Below the pieces are notes generated by a model, which was not told the DNA's origin, did no database searches, and saw only the letters and a list, made by a program, of their open reading frames with translations. A program made the translations under genes and the position numbers. Shown piece after piece: positions 32,946-41,177 of a DNA stretch of 64,000 nucleotides (position 1 is the first letter of the stretch; the number at the start of each line of letters is the position of its first letter). The DNA is from an uncultured Lachnospiraceae bacterium (lineage in GTDB: Bacteria; Bacillota; Clostridia; Lachnospirales; Lachnospiraceae): assembly GCA_902779395.1 (NCBI GenBank), contig CACZBK010000003.1, forward strand, positions 62,001 through 126,000. Reading direction: 5' to 3'.

Positions 32946-33859
32946 CGCGTATCATGCTGGCCCCTATGGAAGGGATAACCAATTTTATATTCAGAAGGAC
33001 CTATCTAAAGCATTTTGAGGGGGTGGATGAATCATTTACGCCTTTTATCACTGCCAATCAGACACACAGTTTTAAGAAAAAGGAAAAACTGGAACTGAGT
33101 CCTTATGATGAGACAAGGATACCGCAGCTCCTTACCAATGATGCACAGGCATTCATATGGGCGCTTAAGGCGATAAAGGATATGGGGTATAAGGAAGTGA
33201 ACCTGAATCTGGGCTGTCCTTCACCTACGGTAACATCCCGGGGAAGGGGAGCGGGGATGCTCGCCGATAAGGAAAAACTCAGGGCCTTTTTTGATGAAAC
33301 GTTTTCTGCCGCTGATCTTCCCGATGTATCCGTGAAGAGCAGAGCAGGTACGGAGGACCCTGCGGAGGCAGGGCAGCTTGCTGCTGTTTATGCAGCGTAT
33401 CCTTTTAAAAGGATCATACTTCATCCGAGGCTGCTTAAGGATCTGTATAAGGGAAGCGTGAGAACGGATTGTTTTAGGAAATTCTATGAGCTGATACCGC
33501 ATGACAGGCTTGTTTTCAACGGAGACATAAATACTTTGGAAGATGCGCAAAATGTTGAAAAGCTTTTCCCGGGGCTTTACGGGATAATGCTGGGCCGTGG
33601 GATCCTGCGGGATCCTTTTCTGCCGGAAAAGATAAAAGGTATCGGAACATCTGATGATAAACGTATAGCTGATTTTCTGGATGATCTCTGGGATGATTAT
33701 GAGGAATACTTATCAGGTGAGAAGGATGTGCTTTATAAGATGAAGGAGATATGGAGCTATCTGTATACATATTTTCCCGATGGAGACAGGATACTTAAAG
33801 ATATAAGAAAGTCACAGACGAAGGCGGCTTACAGAGCGGCGATCGGTGCTTTGCGCTGA
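32942..33859 (+). CDS. tRNA-dihydrouridine synthase family protein
   Basis: Flavoprotein reducing uridine to dihydrouridine in tRNA. The N-terminus A-P-M-E-G-I-T (7-13) and L-N-L-G-C-P-S-P (88-95) with catalytic Cys92 define the Dus family; V-K-S-R-A-G near 122 and N-G-D-I near 199 bind substrate and FMN. Length 305 is slightly short, and G-R-G-A-G replaces the usual K-x-G-A-G after Cys, which marks a divergent clade common in Clostridia. Coupled to the CDF gene by an overlap. Which uridine is modified cannot be said. Confidence 0.92.
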   Translation: MTRIMLAPMEGITNFIFRRTYLKHFEGVDESFTPFITANQTHSFKKKEKLELSPYDETRIPQLLTNDAQAFIWALKAIKDMGYKEVNLNLGCPSPTVTSRGRGAGMLADKEKLRAFFDETFSAADLPDVSVKSRAGTEDPAEAGQLAAVYAAYPFKRIILHPRLLKDLYKGSVRTDCFRKFYELIPHDRLVFNGDINTLEDAQNVEKLFPGLYGIMLGRGILRDPFLPEKIKGIGTSDDKRIADFLDDLWDDYEEYLSGEKDVLYKMKEIWSYLYTYFPDGDRILKDIRKSQTKAAYRAAIGALR

Positions 33860-33999
33860 TCATCTTCCTTATCTTAAGCCTATACCGGACAGAAAATTCC
33901 TACGACAAAAAATGATATGATGCTGCCCGAATAATAAGAAGCAGTTAAAAAAATCGGGTGATACTATTTTGTAAAGCGGTCGCGGTTGGATTTTTCTGT

Positions 34000-34028
34000 T
34001 TGCATCTGTATCCGGTTTAGGGTATAAT
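34000..34028 (+). promoter_or_regulatory. Promoter of the small-membrane-protein operon
   Basis: TTGCAT (34000-34005), 17 bases, TATAAT (34023-34028), with a leader of about 55 bases containing a GTATT...AATAC inverted repeat at about 34053-34070. The 230-base gap upstream after the Dus gene holds nothing else I can identify. Confidence 0.65.
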
Positions 34029-34090
34029 ACGAAAAGGAAAATGACTTCCGGTGTATTGCATATATAATACAATAATAGGAGGTAGTGGTT

Positions 34091-34486
34091 ATGGCATGTT
34101 TTACGGCTACGGTTGCAGAGGCAGTAGTAGTTAAGGTCATTGAGAAGGTTGAAGCTAATAAAGAGATCAGGTTGGCGGAAAGCGGAAAGCATGTTGAAGA
34201 GAGTGAGAAGATCCCTATGAGCAGAAAGCTTAAATGGCTCACTTCTTTATTGATAGGCGGGTCATTCCTGCTTGCTTTTGAGCATGTATGGCACGGAGAG
34301 GTAGTTCCCTGGTTTCCGTTCCTGACAGCGATGAACAATCCCGAAGATGCGGCGGAGATGTTCCGGGAGATAGCTACCGTTGGTGTATCTATGGCGGTAC
34401 TGGTAACAGTTGTATGGGTTGGCATGTGTATAGCAGCCGATGCCATAGTTAAAAGAGCATCAAAGAATGAGGAGGCAGACGCATGA
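34091..34486 (+). CDS. Conserved hypothetical membrane protein, first gene of a three-gene operon
   Basis: A 131-residue protein from the ATG at 34091, eight bases after AGGAGG; the GTG at 34085 is inside the spacer. It starts M-A-C-F-T-A-T-V-A-E-A, an amphipathic helix with one Cys, then a charged stretch (20-45), and two hydrophobic segments at about 52-71 and 97-120. Between them is an E-H-V-W-H-G-E-V loop. I recall similar proteins of unknown function in Clostridia. It overlaps the next gene by four bases. Perhaps part of a small membrane complex; no enzymatic signature. Confidence 0.75.
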   Translation: MACFTATVAEAVVVKVIEKVEANKEIRLAESGKHVEESEKIPMSRKLKWLTSLLIGGSFLLAFEHVWHGEVVPWFPFLTAMNNPEDAAEMFREIATVGVSMAVLVTVVWVGMCIAADAIVKRASKNEEADA

Positions 34487-34800
34487 CTTTACTGATCACG
34501 GTTTTTGCGGCAGTGATCACCACGGTATTGTGGTATACGCGTAAGAGTGATAAACTTGGACTTGGCTTTTTATGCCTGATGTTCTGGGGAGCATCCCTTA
34601 TGTGGTTTGTCGATGCGGTATTCGAATATATAGAGCTAAAAGAAGAGTATTTCACACCTGCCCTTGAGGATATGATCAATGATACATTCCTTGGACTGAG
34701 CGTAGTGGCACTTGCTCTGGTAGTATGGGTGGTAAGGCTTCTTATAACCGATCCGCGCGGAGTAGTAAAGCGCAGCCTGCAGAGCAGGGCAGCAAGGTGA
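34483..34800 (+). CDS. Small hydrophobic protein, second gene of the operon
   Basis: A 105-residue protein with three hydrophobic segments: residues 1-17, 25-47 and 70-88, ending in a basic tail. The first segment has the length of a signal anchor. An acidic loop E-Y-I-E-L-K-E-E-Y lies between segments two and three. The ATG overlaps the previous stop (ATGA) and GAGGAGG lies just upstream inside the previous gene, so translation is coupled. No family recognised; it is co-transcribed with its two neighbours and clearly belongs with them. Confidence 0.75.
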   Translation: MTLLITVFAAVITTVLWYTRKSDKLGLGFLCLMFWGASLMWFVDAVFEYIELKEEYFTPALEDMINDTFLGLSVVALALVVWVVRLLITDPRGVVKRSLQSRAAR

Positions 34801-34825
34801 TATATAGTATACAGAGGAGATAAAG

Positions 34826-34969
34826 ATGGAGCTTACATTGTTTTTAAACACATTTCTTTCATATGGTCTGGTATTCGTTGTTTTTGCGGCTGCCATAGTG
34901 ATAGCCTTTCTTCTGGGCTTTGGACTGAGGAAGAATAAGAATAAAAAGGAATCGGCTGAAAAACAATAA
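34826..34969 (+). CDS. 47-residue single-span membrane protein, third gene of the operon
   Basis: An ATG at 34826 preceded by AGAGGAGA opens a 47-codon frame ending in TAA. One hydrophobic segment (about 12-34) is followed by a very basic tail with K-N-K-N-K-K and an acidic-basic end, typical of a small inner-membrane protein with the tail in the cytoplasm. It is 25 bases after the second gene and shares its strand. It is too short for usual gene callers, yet codon choice and SD support it. Confidence 0.65.
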   Translation: MELTLFLNTFLSYGLVFVVFAAAIVIAFLLGFGLRKNKNKKESAEKQ

Positions 34970-34989
34970 GGTTTCCATAATAATCTTTA

Positions 34990-35018
34990 TTGACATTAAC
35001 AGCGTATATGAATATAAT
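34990..35018 (+). promoter_or_regulatory. Consensus promoter of nrdD-nrdG-dut
   Basis: TTGACA (34990-34995), exactly 17 bases, then TATAAT (35013-35018): a perfect vegetative consensus. Transcription should start near 35025, inside the first NrdR-like box. Confidence 0.9.
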
Positions 35019-35024
35019 GATAAG

Positions 35025-35071
35025 GCACAATATATTGTGCCTTATTTATTTATTGCAACAATATAAAGTAT
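35025..35071. promoter_or_regulatory. Tandem NrdR-like boxes
   Basis: Box 1 is GCACAATATATTGTGC (35025-35040), a perfect palindrome close to the NrdR consensus acaCwAtATaTwGtgt. Box 2 is CAACAATATAAAGTAT (35056-35071), which keeps the C-w-A-t-A-T core and the G. They are 31 bases apart, three helical turns, which is the spacing reported for NrdR pairs. Both lie downstream of the -10. Confidence 0.75.
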
Positions 35072-35093
35072 CTTCTGCGATGGAGGAAAACAA

Positions 35094-37256
35094 ATGTCAG
35101 AAGTGGATTACAGTATAAGGTATACACCGAAAAGAAGCGTAAAGGTTATCAAGAAAGACAATACCAGAGAGGAATTCAATGTCCAGAAGGTGATCAATGC
35201 CGTGGGCAAGTCTGCTTACAGGGCGCTTACTGATTTTACCGAGGAAGAGAAATGCCGTATCTGCCAGTTTGTGGTGGATAAGGTGGATTCCATGGATGTG
35301 GATGAGATCCCTATCCCGGTCATGCATAACATCGTGGAGAGCGCGCTTGAAGAAGTTAAGCCCATAGTAGCTAAAAGCTACAGGGATTACCGTAATTACA
35401 AACAGGACTTTGTACGCATGCTGGATGATGTGTATAAGAAGAGCCAGTCGATCATGTATATAGGTGATAAGGAGAATGCCAATACGGATTCTGCCCTTGT
35501 TTCAACAAAGCGCTCATTGATATTTAATCAGCTTAATAAAGAACTTTACCAGAAATTCTTCCTTACTACGGAGGAACTGCAGGCATGCCGTGACGGTTAT
35601 ATCTATGTTCATGACATGAGTGCCAGACGTGATACCATGAACTGCTGCCTTTTTGACGTGAAGAACGTTCTGGAAGGCGGATTTGAGATGGGAAATATCT
35701 GGTATAACGAGCCCAAGAGCCTTGATGTGGCGTTTGACGTGATCGGGGATATAGTATTAAGTGCAGCCTCTCAGCAGTATGGCGGTTTTACCGTACCTGA
35801 AGTGGATAAGATACTTGAGCCCTATGCGGAAAAATCTTATGAAAAATATATAAAGAAGTATACCCAGCTTGGAGTTGACAAAGCCGGTGCGGAAGCGGAG
35901 GCATGGAAGGATGTGGTCAGAGATTTCGAGCAGGGCTTCCAGGGGTGGGAATATAAGTTCAATACAGTCGCATCAAGCCGCGGGGATTATCCTTTCATCA
36001 CTGTGACGGCAGGTATAGGTACAGGGCGTTTTGCACGCCAGGCTACCATAAGCATGCTCAATGTACGCAGGAAGGGACAGGGCAAGGAAGGGCATAAAAA
36101 GCCTGTGCTCTTTCCCAAGATAGTATTTTTGTATGATGAAAAGCTTCACGGTCCGGGAGGCGAGCTGGAGGATGTGTTTGAGGCCGGGGTTGAATGTTCG
36201 GCAAAGACAATGTACCCGGACTGGCTATCGCTTACCGGTAAAGGCTATATAGCAAGCATGTATAAACAGTATGGCAAGGTTATCTCTCCTATGGGATGCA
36301 GGGCATTTCTTTCGCCCTGGTATGTAAGGGGAGGTATGCATCCGGCAGATGATAAGGATGAGCCTGTATTTGTAGGACGTTTCAATATAGGAGCAGTCTC
36401 TTTGCATCTTCCGATGATACTGGCCAAGTCACGCCAGGAGAGCAGGGACTTTTATGAGGTGCTGGATTACTATCTCAATCTTATAAGACAGCTTCATATC
36501 CGTACCTATGCTTATCTGGGAGAGATGCGTGCTTCCACAAATCCTCTGGCTTATTGTGAAGGCGGATTTCTTGAAGGACATCTTGGGCTTCATGATAAGA
36601 TCAAACCTCTGCTTAAATATGCTACGGCGTCCTTCGGTATCACGGCGCTTAATGAGCTGCAGATGCTCTACAACGGAAAGTCCCTGGTTGAGGACGGACA
36701 GTTTGCGCTTGAGGTTATGGAACATATCAATAAGCGTATAACGGAATTTAAGGAAGAAGACGGAAATCTTTACGCTATCTACGGTACTCCGGCAGAGAGC
36801 CTCTGCGGGCTGCAGGTACAGCAGTTCCGCAAGAAATACGGTATCATAGAGGGGGTAAGCGACAGGGAATATGTAAGTAATTCATTCCACTGTCATGTTA
36901 CAGAAGCGATCACCCCCATACAGAAGCAGGATCTGGAAGACCGTTTCTGGGAGCTTTTAAACGGAGGAAAGATACAGTATGTAAAATACCCCGTATCTTA
37001 TAATACCGGTGCTGTACGTACGCTGGTGCGCAGAGCTATGGAAATGGGCTTCTATGAAGGAGTAAATCTGAGCCTTGCATATTGCGATGATTGCGGACAT
37101 GAAGAGCTTGAAATGGACGTATGTCCTGTGTGCGGAAGCCGTAACCTTACCAAGATAGACCGCATGAACGGATACCTGTCCTATTCCAGAGTGCATGGGG
37201 ATTCTCGTCTGAATGATGCCAAGATGGCAGAGATCGCGGAAAGGAAATCAATGTAA
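35094..37256 (+). CDS. nrdD: Anaerobic (class III) ribonucleoside-triphosphate reductase
   Basis: Makes deoxyribonucleotides by a glycyl radical mechanism without oxygen. Residues about 14-105 form an ATP-cone allosteric domain (V-I-K-K-D-N-T-R-E-E-F). The large barrel follows. Near the C-terminus two C-x2-C pairs bind zinc (C-D-D-C and C-P-V-C, about 660-680), and N-G-Y-L-S near 692-696 holds the glycyl radical Gly693. Length 720. Strict anaerobes depend on it. The activase gene nrdG overlaps its stop, and a dUTPase follows, so the operon links dNTP supply and dUTP removal. Regulated by tandem NrdR-like boxes. Confidence 0.97.
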   Translation: MSEVDYSIRYTPKRSVKVIKKDNTREEFNVQKVINAVGKSAYRALTDFTEEEKCRICQFVVDKVDSMDVDEIPIPVMHNIVESALEEVKPIVAKSYRDYRNYKQDFVRMLDDVYKKSQSIMYIGDKENANTDSALVSTKRSLIFNQLNKELYQKFFLTTEELQACRDGYIYVHDMSARRDTMNCCLFDVKNVLEGGFEMGNIWYNEPKSLDVAFDVIGDIVLSAASQQYGGFTVPEVDKILEPYAEKSYEKYIKKYTQLGVDKAGAEAEAWKDVVRDFEQGFQGWEYKFNTVASSRGDYPFITVTAGIGTGRFARQATISMLNVRRKGQGKEGHKKPVLFPKIVFLYDEKLHGPGGELEDVFEAGVECSAKTMYPDWLSLTGKGYIASMYKQYGKVISPMGCRAFLSPWYVRGGMHPADDKDEPVFVGRFNIGAVSLHLPMILAKSRQESRDFYEVLDYYLNLIRQLHIRTYAYLGEMRASTNPLAYCEGGFLEGHLGLHDKIKPLLKYATASFGITALNELQMLYNGKSLVEDGQFALEVMEHINKRITEFKEEDGNLYAIYGTPAESLCGLQVQQFRKKYGIIEGVSDREYVSNSFHCHVTEAITPIQKQDLEDRFWELLNGGKIQYVKYPVSYNTGAVRTLVRRAMEMGFYEGVNLSLAYCDDCGHEELEMDVCPVCGSRNLTKIDRMNGYLSYSRVHGDSRLNDAKMAEIAERKSM

Positions 37257-37768
37257 TGCGCTACCATAATATTACCCACGATGATATGTTAAACGGCGAC
37301 GGCCTGAGGGTAGTGCTGTGGGTTTCCGGCTGTGAGCATTGCTGTCCGGGCTGTCATAATCCCATAACCTGGGATCCTCAGGGGGGGCTTCCTTTCGATG
37401 ATGCAGCTAAGCAGGAGATATTTGCCCAGCTGGATAAGAGCTATATCAGCGGTCTGACTTTTTCCGGAGGAGATCCCCTGTTTGCAGCCAACAGGCTGGA
37501 TGTCAGGAATTTTGCGGAAGAAGTCAAGAAGAAATATCCGGATAAGAACATATGGCTGTACACGGGCTATGACTGGGAAGAGATCCATCATTATCCCATA
37601 ATGCAGTTTATTGATGTGGTGGTAGACGGGGAGTTTAAACAGGAACTTAAGGATGTAAATCTTCAGTGGAAGGGCAGCAGCAATCAGCGTGTGATCGATG
37701 TGAAAGCCAGCCTTAAACAGACAGACCCGACAAAACCTGTGCTTTACTGCGCGGATTATAAGGAGTGA
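37256..37768 (+). CDS. nrdG: Anaerobic ribonucleotide reductase activating protein
   Basis: Radical SAM activase that installs the glycyl radical on NrdD. C-x3-C-x2-C is present as C26, C30 and C33 in [17 protein letters not shown] near residue 64 is the SAM-binding GGE-like motif, and W-L-Y-T-G-Y near 100-105 is usual. Length 170. The ATG uses the last A of the nrdD stop (TAATG), so translation is coupled. The dUTPase begins three bases after its stop. Confidence 0.97.
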   Translation: MRYHNITHDDMLNGDGLRVVLWVSGCEHCCPGCHNPITWDPQGGLPFDDAAKQEIFAQLDKSYISGLTFSGGDPLFAANRLDVRNFAEEVKKKYPDKNIWLYTGYDWEEIHHYPIMQFIDVVVDGEFKQELKDVNLQWKGSSNQRVIDVKASLKQTDPTKPVLYCADYKE

Positions 37769-37770
37769 AA

Positions 37771-38205
37771 ATGCCTAAGATAAAGATCAAATATTTCAGT
37801 GATAAAATTGAGAAGCTGCGTTATATAGAAGGAAAATCCGACTGGATCGACCTGCGCAGCGCTGAGGATATAAGCCTTAAGAAAGGAGAGTTTAAACTGG
37901 TGCCGCTTGGAGTGGGGATGCAGCTTCCGGAAGGATATGAAGCACATGTAGTACCCAGAAGCTCGACTTTTAAAAACTTCGGGATAATTCAGACAAATCA
38001 CTGCGGGGTGATCGATGAGAGCTACAGCGGTGATAACGATCAGTGGTTTATGCCGGTACTTGCGATAAGAGATACCGAGATACACGTAAACGACCGTATA
38101 TGCCAGTTCCGTATAATGGAACATCAGCCTGTAGTGGAATTTGAGGAAACAGAACACCTTGCAGGTACAGACAGGGGAGGATTCGGGTCTACCGGTAAGG
38201 CATAG
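37771..38205 (+). CDS. dut: dUTP diphosphatase
   Basis: Hydrolyses dUTP to dUMP and keeps uracil out of DNA. All five trimeric-dUTPase motifs are visible: D-L-R-S-A near 27, P-R-S-S near 68, G-V-I-D-E-S-Y-S-G near 85-93, R-I-C-Q-F-R near 110 and the flexible R-G-G-F-G-S-T-G at the C-terminus. Length 144. The start is the ATG at 37771 five bases after AGGAG; the GTG at 37765 is in the SD. The extra D-N-D-Q-W after motif 3 is a variation also seen in other clostridial members. Last gene of the nrd operon. Confidence 0.93.
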   Translation: MPKIKIKYFSDKIEKLRYIEGKSDWIDLRSAEDISLKKGEFKLVPLGVGMQLPEGYEAHVVPRSSTFKNFGIIQTNHCGVIDESYSGDNDQWFMPVLAIRDTEIHVNDRICQFRIMEHQPVVEFEETEHLAGTDRGGFGSTGKA

Positions 38206-38233
38206 GTGCATGCTGTACAGGTGAACATAAGAG

Positions 38234-38275
38234 GAGCATTATAAGCAAAAAACGCTTTTAATGCTCTTATTTTTG
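38234..38275 (+). terminator. Terminator of the nrd-dut operon
   Basis: GAGCATTA (38234-38241) pairs with TAATGCTC (38259-38266), enclosing a smaller AAGC...GCTT hairpin, and is followed by TTATTTTT. It insulates the nrd genes from the GSF/GSY-repeat locus. Confidence 0.75.
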
Positions 38276-38328
38276 TGGTAATATATTGATATATATGTGC
38301 TGATTTGATCGGCACTTCGAAAGGCGTT

Positions 38329-39336
38329 ATGGCTGGAAGATTTTCGTGGCTTGACAGGAGTGAGGGGGAGTCTGTCGCTGCATACGACAAAAGGATAAAT
38401 GAACTGGAGGCATTCCATAGCGGATATGCCTTTTTGTCGTATGAGAATTATTGCCCGGAATTTGCCGCTTTTGCAGTATATACCGTCTGGAATGATGAAT
38501 TTAACAAAAAGCTTACGGATCCCTTGCCTGAAGGCGGGTTCATGATACATTGCGATGAAAAACGCGCTATTGAGATGTGTACATCGGGGCATGGCTTTCC
38601 TGTATTCGTAAAGCTGCTGTCAAGGCTTGGAAGACTTTATGTGGAAAGCTATGTAATGGCTGATAAGGAAGTCCTTTTTGATCTGTATTTTAACGGATGT
38701 GAAGTAAAGAAGCCCGAGGGTCTCGTGTTTATGGAGACAGAGCTGCCAAAGTCTGTTTCGCTGTTAAGAACAGAAGATGACACGCTCAGAAGCCAGAGCA
38801 CGGGCAGCTGTGGCCGCAGTTCATATATAAGCGGCAGCTTTTTGCGGGGAAGCTTCTTAAGAGGCAGTTACATAAAAGGAAGTTTCATAAAAGGCAGCTA
38901 CCTGCGCAGCAGCTATCTGCGCGGAAGCTATTCAAAAGGCAGTTTTTTGGCAGGCTTTTATACATCGGGGCTGTCAGGCAGTTATCTTACATGGTTCTTT
39001 GGCGGGAGCAGTTACTTAAAACAGCTTTTCGGGGCGGGCAGTTATCGTAATGTGATATTTTCGGGCGGTAGTTTCCGGGCCGGAAGTTTCATTCGGGGCA
39101 GTTATATGAGCGGAAGTTATACGGGCAGGTATTTTCTGACCGGCAGTTTTTACAGCGGAAGCTATCATTCAGGAAGTTTTATTTACGGAGGCTTCTCGGA
39201 TGTTATGACTGTTTCTTATAAGCCGGGCAAAGACGGAGAAGCTGCATGGGAACATGAGCCGAACAGAAACAGACAGGAGGGGGCTGTTGTACGGCGGCTT
39301 ATAGAAGAACTGGGATACGGACTGGATCTTATCTGA
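38329..39336 (+). CDS. Gly-Ser-Phe/Tyr pentapeptide-repeat protein, function unknown
   Basis: A 335-residue protein from the ATG at 38329 (AAAGG at 38320-38324; the upstream TTG has no SD). Residues 1-150 form a globular, Cys-containing domain with no recognised motif. Residues 164-289 are a repeat array in which Ser-Phe or Ser-Tyr recurs every five residues (Ser170, 175, 180, 185, 190, 195, 200, 205), shifts register once near 206-217, and continues every five or ten residues to Ser283. The unit is G-S-F/Y-x-x. The last 45 residues are charged. No signal peptide. It resembles a pentapeptide-repeat solenoid with Gly-Ser-Tyr/Phe in place of Ala-Asn-Leu. The next gene starts one base after its stop. 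Confidence 0.85.
   Translation: MAGRFSWLDRSEGESVAAYDKRINELEAFHSGYAFLSYENYCPEFAAFAVYTVWNDEFNKKLTDPLPEGGFMIHCDEKRAIEMCTSGHGFPVFVKLLSRLGRLYVESYVMADKEVLFDLYFNGCEVKKPEGLVFMETELPKSVSLLRTEDDTLRSQSTGSCGRSSYISGSFLRGSFLRGSYIKGSFIKGSYLRSSYLRGSYSKGSFLAGFYTSGLSGSYLTWFFGGSSYLKQLFGAGSYRNVIFSGGSFRAGSFIRGSYMSGSYTGRYFLTGSFYSGSYHSGSFIYGGFSDVMTVSYKPGKDGEAAWEHEPNRNRQEGAVVRRLIEELGYGLDLI
38818..39195 (+). repeat. Coding repeat array, GSF/GSY pentapeptides
   Basis: About 25 units of 15 bases encode G-S-F/Y-x-x. Gly and Ser codons are mixed (GGC, GGA, GGG; AGC, AGT), so the units are not identical at DNA level and look maintained by protein selection rather than by recent slippage. The middle part (about 38980-39070) repeats with a 30-base period. 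Confidence 0.85.
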
Positions 39337-39337
39337 T

Positions 39338-40180
39338 ATGAACGGCTTTTATTCGTTATGGACAAGGCCTTCGGGAGAAGGTGAGGATAAGGACTTTGCA
39401 ATGCAGGATTATGAGCTTGCATGTCTTTTACTGTCGGTGGCTTCTTACGAGCGGTATAACGGCAGGACAAGGCTTTATGCCGATAAAAGAGCCGGCGCTT
39501 TTTTTATGGAAAGAGGCCTGGAGGAGGTTTTTTCCCGGGGGATATGCGAATTTACGGTACCGGATGATATAGATCCGAAGGTGTTCTGGGCGGGAGGCAA
39601 GCTGTATGCGCTCAGTCTTGAGGAGATGCCTTCCGTTATGGTGGATACGGATCTGATAATCTGGAAGAGCCTGGGCAGGCAGCTTAAGGATAAATCAGTA
39701 GCGGTGATACACAGAGAGGAATTAAATCCTGCGATATATCCCGATCCCGGAAGTTTTCGGATGAAACAGGGATATGCATTCCCGGGCTCCTGGGATTTTA
39801 ACATAAGGCCGGCAAATACTGCGATGCTTTATATAAAAGATAATGATTTCCGGGACTGTTATGTGGAAGAAGCTGTAAGGTTTATGCGCAGTATCGAACA
39901 CACGGAGGATAATCTCTGCCCCATGGTATTTGCGGAACAGAGGATACTTCCGATGTGCGCGGCACAGAGAGGCTTAAGCATCTATTCCTTCTGTGACAGG
40001 CTGGAAGGATTGAGGGAACAGGATATGTTCACGCATCTGTGGGGGCATAAGAATGTTTTTAAATTCAACATGGATGAAAGAAGAAGCTTCATCCGGCGCT
40101 GCCTGTTAAGGCTTGAGAGGGATTTTCCGCAGATGTACAAAAAAGCGGCAGAGGTTGCCGAGCTTAAAGCTTATGCATAA
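39338..40180 (+). CDS. Putative glycosyltransferase-like protein (DUF6734-like)
   Basis: A 280-residue soluble protein. The start Y-S-L-W-T-R-P, the segment Y-N-G-R-T-R-L-Y-A-D near 40-49, F-W-A-G-G-K-L-Y-A-L near 84-93, and V-D-T-D-L-I-I-W near 103-110 follow the layout of GT-A-like families with a D-x-D motif; the end T-H-L-W-G-H-K is also characteristic of the family I recall as DUF6734. The D-x-D (Asp104, Asp106) would bind a nucleotide-sugar metal. It has almost no SD and starts one base after the repeat gene, so it is translated by coupling and probably acts on or with the repeat protein. Confidence 0.65.
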   Translation: MNGFYSLWTRPSGEGEDKDFAMQDYELACLLLSVASYERYNGRTRLYADKRAGAFFMERGLEEVFSRGICEFTVPDDIDPKVFWAGGKLYALSLEEMPSVMVDTDLIIWKSLGRQLKDKSVAVIHREELNPAIYPDPGSFRMKQGYAFPGSWDFNIRPANTAMLYIKDNDFRDCYVEEAVRFMRSIEHTEDNLCPMVFAEQRILPMCAAQRGLSIYSFCDRLEGLREQDMFTHLWGHKNVFKFNMDERRSFIRRCLLRLERDFPQMYKKAAEVAELKAYA

Positions 40181-40208
40181 GAATATACGTAAAATGAGGT
40201 AATATCAG

Positions 40209-41177
40209 GTGTTAAAAGTTGATAAACTTTATAAGGCCTACGGTGGCCGTGAGATAGTGAATAACATATCCTTCGAAGCCGTAAAAGGTAAGATATACGG
40301 GTTTCTGGGACCTAACGGTGTGGGAAAATCCACTACGATGAACATGATCAGCGGATATCTTGCACCCGGTGGCGGAGAGATACTCATTAATGATATCTCA
40401 ATGATCAAAAATCCCGTAAAGGCGAAGAGACACATCGGTTATCTCCCGGAAGTGCCTCCGCTTTATCCGGATATGACTGTATCGGAATATCTGGGCTTTG
40501 CGGCGGAACTTAAGGGCTTAAGCGGAAAGCAGAAGCGCATGGAGGTTGAAAGGGTAGAGGAGCTGCTGGCGCTGGGCTATGTAAAGCAGCACCTGATAAA
40601 GCAGATATCAAAGGGCTATAAACAAAGGGTAGGGCTGGCACAGGCTATAACCGGGAATCCGGAACTTATCATACTTGATGAGCCTTCATCTGGTCTGGAT
40701 CCCAGACAGATAGTGGAGATGCGTGAACTGATACGGCGTCTTAAGGATGAACATACAGTGATCTTTTCCACACATATACTGGGCGAAGTGAGCAGCCTTT
40801 GCGATCATGTTATGATCCTATCCGGAGGCAGGCTGGTAGCAGATGCCACGCCGGAGGATCTGGTAAGGGATTATAATGAAAAACAGAGGCTTACCCTTGT
40901 GCTGAAGGGGTCCGCATCTGCAGCCGAACAGGCAATGGACCGTATCGAGGATATAGAGAGCCACAAGGTGTGCAAGGAAGAAACAGATTCATGTACGATA
41001 GAAGTTACTGCAAAAAAAGGGAAGGATGTCAGGGAAGTGTTATCTAAAGCCTGTATAGGCGCGGGCTATACCATACTTGAAATGACGGGGCGGCAGGTTA
41101 CCCTGGAGGAGGTTTATCTTGAATTGACCTTCATACGGCCCATGAAGGAGGAAACAGAAGATGTGGGCAGTATTTAA
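40209..41177 (+). CDS. ABC transporter ATPase, GldA type
   Basis: A 322-residue ATPase beginning at GTG, after GAGGT. Walker A is G-P-N-G-V-G-K-S-T near 34-42, signature I-S-K-G-Y near 132-136, and Walker B is I-I-L-D-E-P-S-S-G near 153-161. The N-terminal sequence and the length beyond 300 match GldA and similar ATPases that pair with GldF-GldG permeases. It overlaps the permease gene by 17 bases. It is 28 bases downstream of the glycosyltransferase-like gene, so shared transcription with the repeat locus is possible but not proven. Confidence 0.9.
   Translation: MLKVDKLYKAYGGREIVNNISFEAVKGKIYGFLGPNGVGKSTTMNMISGYLAPGGGEILINDISMIKNPVKAKRHIGYLPEVPPLYPDMTVSEYLGFAAELKGLSGKQKRMEVERVEELLALGYVKQHLIKQISKGYKQRVGLAQAITGNPELIILDEPSSGLDPRQIVEMRELIRRLKDEHTVIFSTHILGEVSSLCDHVMILSGGRLVADATPEDLVRDYNEKQRLTLVLKGSASAAEQAMDRIEDIESHKVCKEETDSCTIEVTAKKGKDVREVLSKACIGAGYTILEMTGRQVTLEEVYLELTFIRPMKEETEDVGSI

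Noticed and set aside
38818..39195. CRISPR or non-coding tandem array
   Set aside because: Units are 15 bases without spacers, vary at synonymous sites, and keep one open frame.
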